Assembly: GCA_947623455.1 (NCBI GenBank)
Contig: OX392529.1
Span: 55,199,186-55,263,185, forward strand
Direction of reading: 5' to 3'
Length of the DNA stretch: 64,000 bases
Origin: Mimachlamys varia
Lineage: Eukaryota > Mollusca > Bivalvia > Pectinida > Pectinidae
Position numbers and translations under genes: made by a program
The notes under the pieces: generated by a model
Database searches by the model: none
What the model saw: the letters and a program-made list of their open reading frames with translations, nothing else
What the model was told of the DNA's origin: nothing
Shown: positions 1-9,904 of the stretch, one piece after another
Numbering within the stretch: the first letter of the stretch is position 1
How the letters are laid out: every line of letters begins with the position of its first letter

Positions 1-63
1 AATACGAACTACATCTACTGCAGATAAACAAATGTCAGTATATACATGACGTCTAAGTTGTCA

Positions 64-291
64 CTAATATGCAGACGTGAAAAGGTACGTCTTCAGAAGT
101 TTCTTGAATTTGGCCAGAGTATTTGTTTTTCGGATAGCGGATGGTAATCTATTCCACAACGTGGCCGAAACTTTCCCAAAACACCGGTTTCCATAGGTCA
201 CAGTACAAGATTTTGGGACACACAACAATGATTCTGTCTTCGACCTCAGTGATCGTGACGGATGATACAGGGTAACAGGGTTATACAACAT
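64..291 (-). pseudogene. 3' end of a LINE reverse-transcriptase ORF (fragment)
   Basis: A 75-codon frame on the - strand ends in the signature seen at the C-terminus of many metazoan non-LTR retrotransposon ORF2 proteins: TYGNRCFGKVSATLWNRLPS, then IRK, then a FKKLLKTYLF-type tail before the stop. In intact elements this tail follows the reverse transcriptase domain of a protein near 900-1000 residues. Here only the last tens of residues remain and no RT catalytic motif is present, so this is a 5'-truncated dead copy, the usual fate of LINE insertions. The clade (CR1, L2, Rex1 or similar) cannot be fixed from this tail. Confidence 0.72.
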
Positions 292-894
292 CTAATTTGG
301 TGTAGGCTAGCTACAACACAATTTATCATTACTAAACTAGCTGAGAGAAATTCAAAATATTTGTGCAGTGAAGTACATGTAACAGAGGTCATTATTATTT
401 CAATGCTTCTGTAAGGAGTCAAACCCGGAACCTCTGACTACTAGCCTTTATATGCTGAACTGATGGAGCTAAAGAGAAAATCACTCTAGCCGAGCGGTAT
501 ATTGCAGCTAGTATTTACCAGGGTTACATACAAATTCACACTTAATAAAGATTTGGGTCAATCTCAGAATGTTTTTAGTCCATTATCTATCCATAGTAAA
601 TCAGAACACCCAAAAATTTGAGAAATTCTCGAGCTAGATTTCTGTCAGTGTCGGCTTTCTAGCCCACAGGTGTTTGACAGGCAAGCCCTATAAGTCACAA
701 AGTCAGAAACTAAAACTGTACACACATGTGCAATTGCCACTTTCAATATAAATATTTTGACATATTAGTTTCACTTAGCATCTGAATGAATACTCTGGAT
801 ACCAAATGGGAACTTCTACCTAAATTTTGATATTTTTGATAGTTTGAGTTTGACATGAAATCTCTAGACCTTTTATTTATAGAGATTAGGTCAT
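292..894. other. No gene seen
   Basis: AT-rich sequence without a convincing reading frame, splice-bounded exon or repeat structure. Confidence 0.5.
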
Positions 895-1300
895 TAAAAG
901 ATGTAAATACGTATCTGACCAAATGAGACCTTGAAAGTTGGTCAAGGTCATTCAAATGCAGACACCTTATCTATGCCTTCATTCCATCACGCTAACAGTA
1001 AAAAAAGAAAACATAATTTTTCTGAAGTCATTTGAGGGTTTTGACATATTTGATCCCTGCGACCTTGAATATAAATTTTGGTCATTTTTCTTTAGAAACA
1101 AAGTTTGTTTCTCTGGGCCTTCCGATATTTCAGAAAAAGTGACCTTGAATAAGGGCCAAGGTCATTTCTTTTCTTGCAAGGAACCTTCCAGTCAAATGTC
1201 ACGACTCTAGGCTTTTTGGTTTTTGAGAAGAAGTTGGTAAAAGGAAAGTTGATGCCAAATGATGGACAAACAACGGACATGAAACTCTGTTACAATGAAA
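895..1300 (+). mobile_element. Decayed dispersed repeat with GACCTTGAA / GGTCAAGGTCA modules
   Basis: Three modules of the form gaccttgaa...ggtcaaggtca are spaced about 100-120 bp apart near 930, 1060 and 1140. They are followed by ttttgagaagaagttg and a purine-rich stretch containing ggacaaacaacggac. The same modules recur at 54.9-55.1 kb inside an element with clear termini, so this is most likely the internal remnant of that repeat class. Neither terminus is visible here. The short reading frames across it are incidental. Confidence 0.5.
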
Positions 1301-1837
1301 TATTAAAACTGAATTTAATAATGTAATCAACATACATATATATTTACACATAAGGGAAATATGCATTAAAATCTTGTATCAATTTCATCATCTTTCCTCA
1401 TATTTGAGATAGATTCTTGCATTAATTTTGATCGACCAATGGAAATTATTTCGAAAAAAAAAGAAGAAATGAATGAAATAAATCTAGTTCATAACTCACA
1501 ATTTTCAAACAAATCATTCTATCGCTGACATATCAGAAATCTTCTTGTCTGTGATTACATAACATTTTCATTAAATTGATCTCGTATCAGGAGAGTTCCT
1601 TGGTGTGGAGCTCTCCTGGCTATTAAGAGTACAGGTCGTACTAGATCCAGGCGGTTGTCAGAAGATAAGATGAATTATCAGCCAGGTACCAGATGATAAA
1701 ACTAATACAAACATGCAAAACTAAGAATAGAACTGAACGATACCCAAAACTGATTATGTAATGACAAAGAAAGGTTTAATAATGACCCAAATTTAGTGTT
1801 CTTATACGTAAAGAAAGACATTCTGATGTGTTGTCAA
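1301..1837. other. No gene seen
   Basis: AT-rich, no supported feature. An inverted pair, gagagttcc...ggagctctcc, near 1591-1617 is too short to interpret. Confidence 0.4.
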
Positions 1838-1975
1838 TGTAACAGGACAAGGAAAAGTGATAAAGATATAGTGCCGTCGCTGGGGCTTGAACACGTGACC
1901 CTTGGCTCTTCCGCCCGATGCTCTGCCGCTGAGCTAAAGGGAAATTCCCTACAGCTCACACTTGTAAGGCGACCA
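1838..1975 (-). mobile_element. tRNA-derived SINE, family A, copy 1
   Basis: On the - strand the sequence contains TTTAGCTCAGCGGCAGAGCA, a tRNA D-arm and A box, and about 35 nt later GTGTTCAAGCCCC, a decayed B box. Downstream comes the family tail CACTTTTCCTTGTCCTGTTACA. Two more copies with the same head and tail lie at 59.13 and 59.39 kb. The anticodon stem and acceptor stem do not pair, so this is a tRNA-like retroposon head and not a tRNA gene. Confidence 0.75.
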
Positions 1976-2492
1976 AATCAATGCAGAACTTTTACATCAA
2001 TAATACATCTTTGTTCCGATCTAATATTGATAATACCCCATTAAAATAAAGTATAGTTTTTTGGTAAAGTTTGCTTACGTATGTCATTTTGAAGACAAGA
2101 AGTTCCCTTAGATAAATATGTCCATGGGTGGTTCCCTTAGTTGTTGTGATGTATTCTGGCATTATTTAAATAATTTGAAGAAACACCACGCTATTTCATA
2201 TTTGGGGGACATAAACTGAATTTTCTTGGTTGAGCCCATTTGAGAACATGAACTTGAGTTCACTCCAGGTCCCTGTGGTCCCTTTGGTGTTCGCACGCCA
2301 CTTTGGATAGCTCACCTTTTTGAAGGGTTAGTCAATACCATAATAATGATAGTCACTATAATATATTGGAAACAGTACTTTAAAGTAATAATCAAAACAT
2401 TTTGCAAAATCATGATATTTTCATTCTAGTGTCAGACAATCTATTTATATCATAAACATATAACATTCAATAAGATGATGGATTTTTGTAAT
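1976..2492. other. No gene seen
   Basis: AT-rich single-copy-looking sequence without supported features. Confidence 0.45.
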
Positions 2493-2582
2493 TTACTCAT
2501 TCACCCCTGAAGACACATTTGAACTCTTCCAATACAAAGGTTGGAATAGTTCATAATGACATTTTAGGGATGAATGTGTTAA
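2493..2582 (+). mobile_element. Short palindromic foldback element (PAL89), copy 1
   Basis: About 90 bp running from tactcattcacccctgaa to an imperfect complement ending gggatgaatgtgtta. The inner arms cttccaa and ttggaa flank a short loop. It is one of nine clear copies in this window. The right arm has diverged (ttttaggga in place of tttcagggg). Confidence 0.8.
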
Positions 2583-4245
2583 ACAAAATATTTGTTTCAG
2601 ATTTTATTTTTTTTTTTGTTTCCTTATATTGTAAGCTTTGAGATTAAAACATAAAGTGAATATAGTTTACGTCTTCCTTGTTTTGTATACAGACACAACG
2701 ATGATTACCACCACCTTGCTGGCTCCCACCTTGATATGTATGTGTGTGAGATGGGCCTTACAACTCCTGTATTTAATTATAGGTAATGGCAGTACAAACT
2801 TGTAGAGCTAGAGAGTGATAACTTATAGGTTACACACAATTTACTGGGGGATAATAGACCCTGGTACTGATTAACATTACTGGGGGGTGAAATCTACAGC
2901 GTTTCTCCTCCCCACAGCAACATCTACGGAATGAAAATCTATCTCCAACCCTGAAACAAACTTAACGTAAATCTAATTAAATACAGACAATATTCTTCAT
3001 TAACTCGATGTTTCTATATCAAGGTAATACAATGTTATAAATTTCTATTAATGTAACAGGTTTTTTTTATCTGTTTTTTATTGTACTCTTCATTATATTG
3101 AAAATATAAAAATAATCTAATAAAGCAAACAGAGTGTTTTGTTGTGATAGGAACAATTATAAATTTCATTTATATGTAATTTTCCTTTTTAGTATGTCAT
3201 AGGTAAAACAACTTATTCGGATTTATAACCAAACATAAAAATTCAGTTGTGCATCTTTCTGAAGATACTGTTAACATGCTAATTTTGTTGCACTCAAATT
3301 TTAGCGCAAGAATATAAATTCAAAAAGATATTTGCAATGATGAATTGGCACGTTCACTTGCTGTAGAAAGCAATATACACAAATTGTAATTAGCGCAAAC
3401 ATTATTTCATTATTTTTCAGAGTGAAAATCGCTTTGATAGATTATCGTTAGAAAATGTCCTTTACAGTATTTGCATTTCTTGTTATGACATCAATTTTTC
3501 GGCGGGTATAAGAAATATGATTTGAAACATCAAACTGTTGTTTGCAGAATTGCTGTTAGATTGTGTTGTGGAACCTTAAACGAAATAAATATAATGTGTT
3601 TTAGCAGAACTTTGTGATGATACGTAAATTTTGTGACGAAATGTTTCCAATCTTAATGAAGACTTTGATTAACTTATTATTTGTATTGTGATTCTCTTAA
3701 TAAGATTTGCCATGTCTTTTTGTTTATTTCAATATTTTAGTATCAACCTAATTGTAACTAGCATGTTTTGACGATAAATGTTTTGGTATAAACTTAAATT
3801 ATAACTAGCATGTTTTGACGATAAGCTCCAGAGAGATGTGCTCTTTTGTATAATCATATTTAGACCTAAAATGAGAGTTTCCGTTTCATGTTTTATCAGT
3901 TATTTTATATACCAAACACAAAGATGGCATGAGTTTATTCTGTTTTAACATGCACCCCATGCATGACGCCAGCATATCGTATAAAGAATACTTATTTCAT
4001 ATGAATTATTGGTGAACTACTTCTTTGTGTAGTCAAGCATACTTAATCAACTACATGGATAAAAAAAAAAAATGTCACAGTTTGTGGAGATCAGAAAATT
4101 AATTTTCGCATCTGTGCAAAGAGACTATCAGGGTATAATCATTGTAATGTTACAACAATATGAAAATCAATGGAGGACGAATCATTTGATTTGCCTCGTC
4201 AATTGCATGGGACAATTAGTCAGTTTGATTATTGATTTCATATAT
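2583..4245. other. AT-rich, no gene seen; one 23-bp direct repeat
   Basis: No credible exon. The 23-bp segment beginning taactagcatgttttgacga occurs at 3755-3777 and again at 3802-3824, so the spacing is 47 bp. Poly-T and poly-A runs occur near 2610, 3061 and 4059. Confidence 0.5.
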
Positions 4246-4760
4246 GTATCATCCCAGGACAAACCTAAGGGGGGCTTAGAATTTCAAGTGGAACTTAAAA
4301 TCCCCTTATTTGCCCCTTATTCTACATTAGATCTGAAGGGGATTTCAAGTGGGGAATATTACACCCACTTAAAACCAACTTGATTTCAAGTGTCCCAACT
4401 TAGAGTCACCTTACAGCAAAGGGGAAAATAAGCCCATAGATGAAAGTGATGTTTTTACCACTTAATATCCCCTTGAAACATTTGGTCATGATTTGCAGAC
4501 CATTTTGGCAACTTATTTTCCACTTGAAACACTAGGTCATGATTTGAAGACCATTTTGGCAACTTATTTTCCACTTGAAAGACTTGGTCATGATTTGCAG
4601 TCCATTTTGACAACTTATTTTCCACTTGGAACACTTGATCATAATTTGCAGACCATTTTGGCAACTTATTTTCCACTTGAAACTCTTGGTCATGATTTGC
4701 AGACCATTTTGGCAACTTATTTTCCACTTAAAATACTTGATCATCATTTGCAGACATTGA
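4246..4760. repeat. CCCCTT repeat leader plus 51-bp minisatellite
   Basis: A leader beginning catcccaggaca, rich in aaaatcccctt and ggggatttcaagtgg (4246-4450), is followed by about five and a half copies of a 51-bp unit (about 4470-4760). The unit contains ggtcatgatttgcagacc and ggcaacttattttccacttg. Because 51 is a multiple of three, it stays open in one + and two - frames, with a 17-residue protein period. Substitutions are scattered and no start or splice context is visible, so I read it as non-coding. The leader motif reappears inverted at the end of the 9.9-10.55 kb repeat. Confidence 0.8.
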
Positions 4761-5230
4761 TAATTTTCAATGTTCATGATCATATTATTATTTACCGAGA
4801 ATGTGTCCATTTGGACTAGACTTTCAAATTCTTTTCAATAATGCAAAATATTGTTTCGAAGGTTTGAAAAACTCACTTCAATTAAACAAATACACCTTTA
4901 AAAAATATGTTGGACAATTTCTGCTATATTCTCTAGGTCTTCATGCAATACCTTCATAAATTTAACCACAAATGTATTTTTAATGCCAAAAATAGGAAGC
5001 CAAACAAATGAATAAACTGACTTCAAATCTGTTATTTTGGTTTCAATAAACATTGCCTAATTAAAAAAAAAGGAACAAAACGAAAATTTCTAAAACAAAA
5101 AAAAATGTATGCTGTACTCAACGATAATAAATGCTTAATAATATCGTTTTTGTACGTAGAACAAATTCAATGACATATTTTGAAATATGAAACAAAACAA
5201 AAAATATCGCAACGTTATAGAAGTTTTGAA
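4761..5230. other. AT-rich, no gene seen
   Basis: Nothing supported beyond A-rich tracts. Confidence 0.5.
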
Positions 5231-5559
5231 CAAGAGGCCCAAGGGCCTTAACGGTCCTCTGACTACCAATTGTGATACCATTATGGAATTAGTTTAAACA
5301 ATATTTTATTTCCATCAGTGTACATGTATATTACATATATAGAAATTGTACAAATAGTGAGGATTGGAAAACAAGCTAATAGCTTATATAAATTCCTCTC
5401 CTCTAGGAATTAGTAATACAATCATGTAACAATATGCCACACAAATGTGGTTTTCAAGATGGTGATGATCATGGATTTCTTCGGAACAGTGCGAAAAATA
5501 ACATTTGGTCAGAATCATTTTAGGCAAGTTTCAGATCATGGAAAGTGTTAGATGTGGAT

Positions 5560-7277
5560 GCAAAATGGGGGCTGTTGCAGCCATCTTGGATCTCTGACGG
5601 ACTGGAGAAATAACAACATTTGGTTGGGACTATCTGGGGATCATTTTTCTATGAAAAGTTTTAAATGTGTATTCAAAATGGGGGCTGTGGCAGCCATCTT
5701 GGATGTCTGACGGAACTTGAGAAGAAGTTTGAAATGTGTTTTTCAAGATGGCGGCTCTGAAGGCCATCTTGGATTTCCGACCAACCTGAAAAATAACAAC
5801 ACTTGGTCAGGACAATCTCAGAATCACTTCAGCCAAGTTTTAGCTGAATCCCACAGGTAGAACTTGAGAAGAAGTTGGAAATGTGTTTTGTAAGATGGCG
5901 GCCATGGCGGCCATCTTGGATTTCGAACCGACCGAAAAGTAACAACTCATGGTCAGGACCATCTCAGGATAATTTCAGCCAAGTTTCAGCTTAATCCCAC
6001 AGGTGAAACTTGAGAGAAATTTGGAAATGTGTTTTTCAAGATGGCGGCTCTGGCGGCCATCTTGGATTTTGGACCAACCAAAAAAATAACAACACTTGGT
6101 CAGGACCATCTCAGGATCATTTCAGCCAAGTTTCATCTTAATCCCACTGGTAGAACTTGAGAAGAAGTTGAAAATGTGTTTTTCAAGATGGCGGCTCTGG
6201 TGGCCATCTTGGATTTCGGACCGACCCGAAAAATAACAACGCTTGGTCAGGACTATCTCAGGATCATTTCAGCCAAGTTTCAGCTTAATCCCAGTGGTAG
6301 AACTTAAGAAGAAGTTTAAAATAGGTGTTGTTCAGGAAAACAGTGATTGCGCAATCATGTCACAAAATGGCCGCCATGGCACAAATGTCGAGAGTTTTTC
6401 GGACCCGAAAAATAACAACATTTTATGGGCTGCCCTTCCTGAACATCCCTACCAATTTTCAGCTCACAGGTACCAGTGGAACTGTAGAAGAAGTTTAATA
6501 TGTGTTTTTCAAGATGTCGGCTATGGCGGCCATCTTGGATTTCGGACCGACCCGAAAAATAACAACACTTGGTCAGGACCATCTCAGGATCATTTCAGCT
6601 AAGTTTCAGCTTAATCCCACTGGTAGAACTTGAGAAGAAGTTGAAAATGTGTTTTTCAAGATGGCGGCTCTGGCGGCCATCTTGGATTTCGGACCGACCC
6701 GAAAAATAACAACACTTGGTCAGGACTATCTCAGGATCATTTCAGCCAAGTTTCAGCTTAATCCCAGTGGTAGAACTTAAGAAGAAGTTTAAAATAGGTG
6801 TTGTTCAGGAAAACAGTGATTGCGCAATCATGTCACAAAATGGCCGCCATGGCACAAATGTCGAGAGTTTTTCGGACCCGAAAAATAACAACATTTTATG
6901 GGCTGCCCTTCCTGAACATCCCTACCAATTTTCAGCTCACAGGTACCAGTGGAACTGTAGAAGAAGTTTAATATGTGTTTTTCAAGATGTCGGCTATGGC
7001 GGCCATCTTGGATTTCGGACCGACCCGAAAAATAACAACACTTGGTCAGGACCATCTCAGGATCATTTCAGCTAAGTTTCAGCTTATTCCCATTGGTAGA
7101 ACTTGAGAAGAAGTTGAAAATGTGTTTTTCAAGATGGCGGCTCTGGCGGCCATCTTGGATTTCGGACCGACCCGAAAAATAACAACACTTGGTCAGGACC
7201 ATCTCAGGATCATTTCAGCTAAGTTTCAGCTTATTCCCATTGGTAGAACTTGAGAAGAAGTTTGAAATGTGAAAAGT
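5560..7277 (+). repeat. Diverged tandem monomers (about 150 bp) with paired AAGATGGCGGC / GCCATCTTGG motifs
   Basis: About eleven monomers. Each contains catctcaggatcatttcagc, a ggtagaacttgagaagaag segment, then gtgtttttcaagatggcggc close to ggcggccatcttggattt, and a gaaaaataacaacacttgg joint. Caagatggc and gccatcttg form a 9-bp inverted pair within each monomer. The reading frames are by-products of the repeats. Confidence 0.85.
6246..7191 (+). repeat. 473-bp higher-order tandem duplication
   Basis: Blocks 6246-6718 and 6719-7191 are almost identical; a 119-codon frame is the same in both. Each block holds three diverged monomers of the surrounding family. One monomer uniquely carries cacaaaatggccgccatggc and ttcaggaaaacagtgattgc. 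Near identity of the two blocks against much greater divergence among neighbouring monomers shows a recent block duplication. Confidence 0.9.
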
Positions 7278-7375
7278 TTACGGACGGCGGACGGCGGACG
7301 GCGCACGGCGGACGGCGCACGGCGGACGGCGGACGGCGCACGGCGGACGGCGGACGACGACGGACGAAGCACGGT
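7278..7375. repeat. GC-rich CGGACGG microsatellite
   Basis: About 95 bp of ggacggc, gcacggc and ggacgac heptamer-like repeats, dense in CpG, inside otherwise AT-rich DNA. It sits just inside the right end of the 5.2-7.4 kb element. Confidence 0.9.
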
Positions 7376-7415
7376 AACTATAGGTCATCTTGACCCTTTG
7401 GGTCAGATGACCTAA

Positions 7416-7699
7416 CAATCGATCATAATTAAATAAATCTGTATTTCCGGCTGTGTAACTCTGTAGAACTTTCGATATGCATTGATATACCTTCTGTTTT
7501 TTATTGAAAACTTGCCGGAAAGATCGTAAGAAACTTTCCCATCCCGTCCGTAAAATCATGTCCGTCGTAAATCATTCGTTCGACTTCGTTTATGTTGTAT
7601 TCATCAACATTGTAATTTTATCGGCGACCGGTCGGCAGTTAGATATAAATAGATAATCTTTAACTGTTCTTCATACTTGATGTGATGGTGATTTCTTTT
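7416..7699. other. No gene seen
   Basis: Sequence between the mobile element and the promoter-like stretch; no supported feature. Confidence 0.4.
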
Positions 7700-7710
7700 A
7701 ATTCAAAGTT

Positions 7711-7726
7711 CGTTCAATATTGAACG
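7711..7726. repeat. 16-bp perfect palindrome
   Basis: CGTTCAATATTGAACG is self-complementary over all 16 bp. It lies about 55 bp upstream of the longer inverted repeat in the same CpG-richer stretch. Confidence 0.8.
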
Positions 7727-7780
7727 AGTTTATAACCAATACCGCTTACCCGGAAGCATTATCGTGTTTGTGTAAACCTA

Positions 7781-7844
7781 GTCTCGTTCAACCAGACGCT
7801 CGATTATTTCGTTCGTTGTCGACAAGAGTCTGGTTGAACGAGAC
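7781..7844. repeat. Perfect 17-bp inverted repeat, 30-bp loop
   Basis: GTCTCGTTCAACCAGAC (7781-7797) is matched exactly by its reverse complement at 7828-7844, with a CpG-rich spacer containing gtcgac. Perfect arms suggest a young foldback element or a structured regulatory site upstream of gene A. Confidence 0.85.
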
Positions 7845-8097
7845 ATCCAAAATGCAGTAGAACCGGTAAGGCGGGAATTTGAATTTGACAGGCGACCTCT
7901 GATGAGCTGACAATGTCAACAAGCCGGGCGATGTCAAAACGCTTCAATTTCACCGGGAAAGCTGCAGTTTTTTCATGTTATGCTAATAATTAAGGATCCC
8001 CAGCACCTGAGAACAACACGTCTGAATGAACGGAATATGTTTTTACACAAACGGCGACGATATAGATAGACATAGCCAAGACCTCGCCAGCACACAC

Positions 8098-9781
8098 ATG
8101 CCGACATGGCGGCCATTACAAACGTAAGTTTACTAAGTTTACTCGTCAAGTTGCGGAATTTCCGTAAATACCTGAATTGTCTAAACGGAAATGTTACAAA
8201 TATGCAATCCAGTTTAGCTTGTTCATAAGTGAATATTCGTTGATTCTTTTTTAATCCAGAGCTTATTATCGATTTCTGTGTGTCAATACCGGCCCTGTCA
8301 GTGTCAGTTCCCCACGTGCAGGTTTTCGATGTCCAACGACACTAACGTGTTGAAATTAACTACTCTAGCCATATTAATCGGACATTGTTTTCTCTGTGAA
8401 ATAATAATTTATCCAGGAATCATATGGATTTAAATAGAAATATGTTTGGTTAACACACTGGCCTACTTTTCAGTACAGTACAGAGATAAAACGTTCGATT
8501 CCTAGTCATGAGGCGGAACAGTTGTAAACATAGTGACGTGCCAAATATTTCATTTTTTTTTTTAATTATCTATTCTTTTATTTCTTTGTATAAATTTTAC
8601 GTTTTTATGGAGAAATAGAAATTTTGGAATGTCACTATGTGGGTCTGCATGTTAAGTAAATGTGTGAAATAATGATTTGTTATTCAAATTTCACTTAACT
8701 TGGCTTAGGTTTACCATTGTTGTATGAAAAAAGCTTGTTTACTTTTCATTTAATTAATATATATTTACTGAAATGAAATATAAAGAATCTTAAATGAAAA
8801 ATCATTGTTGATTGAAATTTGAACCAAGGCATGTAGAGATGAAAAACCTAAACTAAAAAAAATCGAAATCAGGATCGTTCTTATTTATTTTAATAAATTA
8901 AAAAATTGATTATGTAAACATGTGAATAGTTTATAAATCAATTCAAATAGTTTGAATGAAACAGCAGTACAAGTATAGTTTTTCTTTTCCTTTTTTTTCA
9001 CTTAGACTGTGCAAAGCTGGTCTGGATGTTGGAAGATTTGAAGCCGGACCTTCATTTTCTTTAACTAACAGAAATATGTTATGTGGATCACAACACCAAC
9101 AGATGGTAATTTTCATTTAAATTCTTATTTGTCACTGTCAGCAGCTCATATTTTACAAAGATGATGAAGTTGTACCACTCAAGACTCCTATAAATTTGTC
9201 ATATATTAGCTGCCCTGTTACATGTACAATGTAGTTGGTTGAATTGGTCATATTTAGTTCATGGTCATCTGCACAAAGAGCCAACTTGCGGGGGAGGGGG
9301 GTATGGAGGGCCACTTTCAAGATCACAGGGGTCAAGTATGTAAATCTCATAAACAACTAAAATTATAAATAGTTAGATAATGACCGTTAAGGCCCATTGG
9401 GCCTCTTGTCTTGTTGTGGCTTTATTTATGCTACTTGTAACTTCACTTAAAAGTGAATTGCAGAAAAATGATCAGCAAATGAAACAAAACATTTAACAAC
9501 ATGCCATATCGTAGACATACTAGTGAAAAAAATATCTAACTTGTTTGTATTCAGTCACTGATTTATTCTTAATACATTTTGCACTGTGTTGTGTGTTGCA
9601 GATTTTTCAATTGATCAACTGCATGAGCTGCTCATTCAATCAGAACCATAGGAAATTGCCGGGACACCATCACAATCCAGGCCAGTTGTACATCTTCCGT
9701 GATGACCAGCAATTGGGAAAGCAGTTAAAAAATCAAAGTTTGAAATATATTTTGTATAATTCCATGGATAAATTTATATAA
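8098..9781 (+). CDS. Candidate three-exon gene A (about 101 aa, unknown function)
   Basis: Proposed exons are 8098-8123, 9006-9105 and 9602-9781. Exon 1 begins ATGCCGACATGG and ends at a consensus donor, AAC|GTAAGT. Exon 2 follows a long pyrimidine tract and cttag, and ends ATG|GTAATT. Exon 3 follows gtgttgtgtgttgcag and runs to TAA. Phases agree at both joins: two leftover bases in exon 1 plus one in exon 2, then phase 0. Only one frame of exon 2 is open, and it is the one that fits. Exon 3 encodes IFQLINCMSC and a His/Asn/Gln-rich middle (NQNHRKLPGHHHNPGQ), with no signal peptide or membrane segment. A second ATG at 8106 has better context (gacATGG) but would stop soon after entering exon 2. 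No AATAAA is seen close after the stop, so the last exon may be wrong. No family recognised. Confidence 0.42.
8124..9005 (+). other. Proposed intron 1 of gene A
   Basis: AT-rich, starts GTAAGT and ends with a long pyrimidine run and cttag. No reading frame or element was recognised inside. Confidence 0.4.
9106..9601. other. Proposed intron 2 of gene A, carrying a mobile-element end
   Basis: Starts GTAATT and ends gtgttgcag. It contains the inverted 5' terminus of an HLX-type element at about 9372-9408 and a G-rich run (gcgggggagggggg) near 9287-9300. Confidence 0.4.
9135..9408 (-). mobile_element. HLX-type element, - strand, left end clear, right end uncertain
   Basis: Read on the - strand from 9408 the sequence is CAAGAGGCCCAATGGGCCTT followed by AACGGTCATTATC, the same terminus as at 5231. 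Further in are CTTGACCCCTGTGATCTTG-type modules. I could not find the hairpin-CTAA right end, so the lower coordinate is approximate. Confidence 0.5.
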
Positions 9782-9904
9782 TTTTATTTTATTGTTTTTG
9801 TTTTATTTTAAGGTATTGAGCAGCTATGAACTCCCTACAGCTTTCATGCCAATAGCTGCAGTTTTCACTCTACAAGAAAATTACAAAAATTAATGGACTT
9901 CTTG

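Larger units (their letters stand above)
5231..7415 (+). mobile_element. 2.2-kb Helitron-like non-autonomous element (HLX), full length
   Basis: The left end is CAAGAGGCCCAAGGGCCTTA. A subterminal arm GGTCCTCTGAC (5253-5263) follows 22 bp in. The right end is a strong hairpin, GGTCATCTTGACCC, loop TTT, GGGTCAGATGACC, immediately followed by TAA, so the element ends CTAA at 7412-7415. The right hairpin arm is the reverse complement of the left subterminal arm with one mismatch. The interior is a chain of about 150-bp monomers, then a CGGAC-rich satellite. A terminal hairpin plus CTRR is a Helitron hallmark; no Rep/helicase frame is present, so any mobility would be in trans. The Helitron assignment is inference. 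Confidence 0.6.
7700..8097 (+). promoter_or_regulatory. CpG-richer promoter-like stretch upstream of gene A
   Basis: About 400 bp with clearly more CpG than the flanks (motifs such as cgttcgttgtcgac, ggcgggaattt, acggcgacgat), ending at the first coding exon with a consensus splice donor 26 nt after its ATG. No TATAAA box is seen. An AACATGGCGGC-like YY1 element overlaps the downstream ATG, at 8105-8112. An E-box CACGTG is at 8313-8318 in intron 1. Promoter identity is inferred from composition and position only. Confidence 0.4.

Noticed and set aside
6243..7075. Two identical 119-codon frames
   Set aside because: They arise from the 473-bp duplication inside a non-coding element; the reverse strand is also open in each block.
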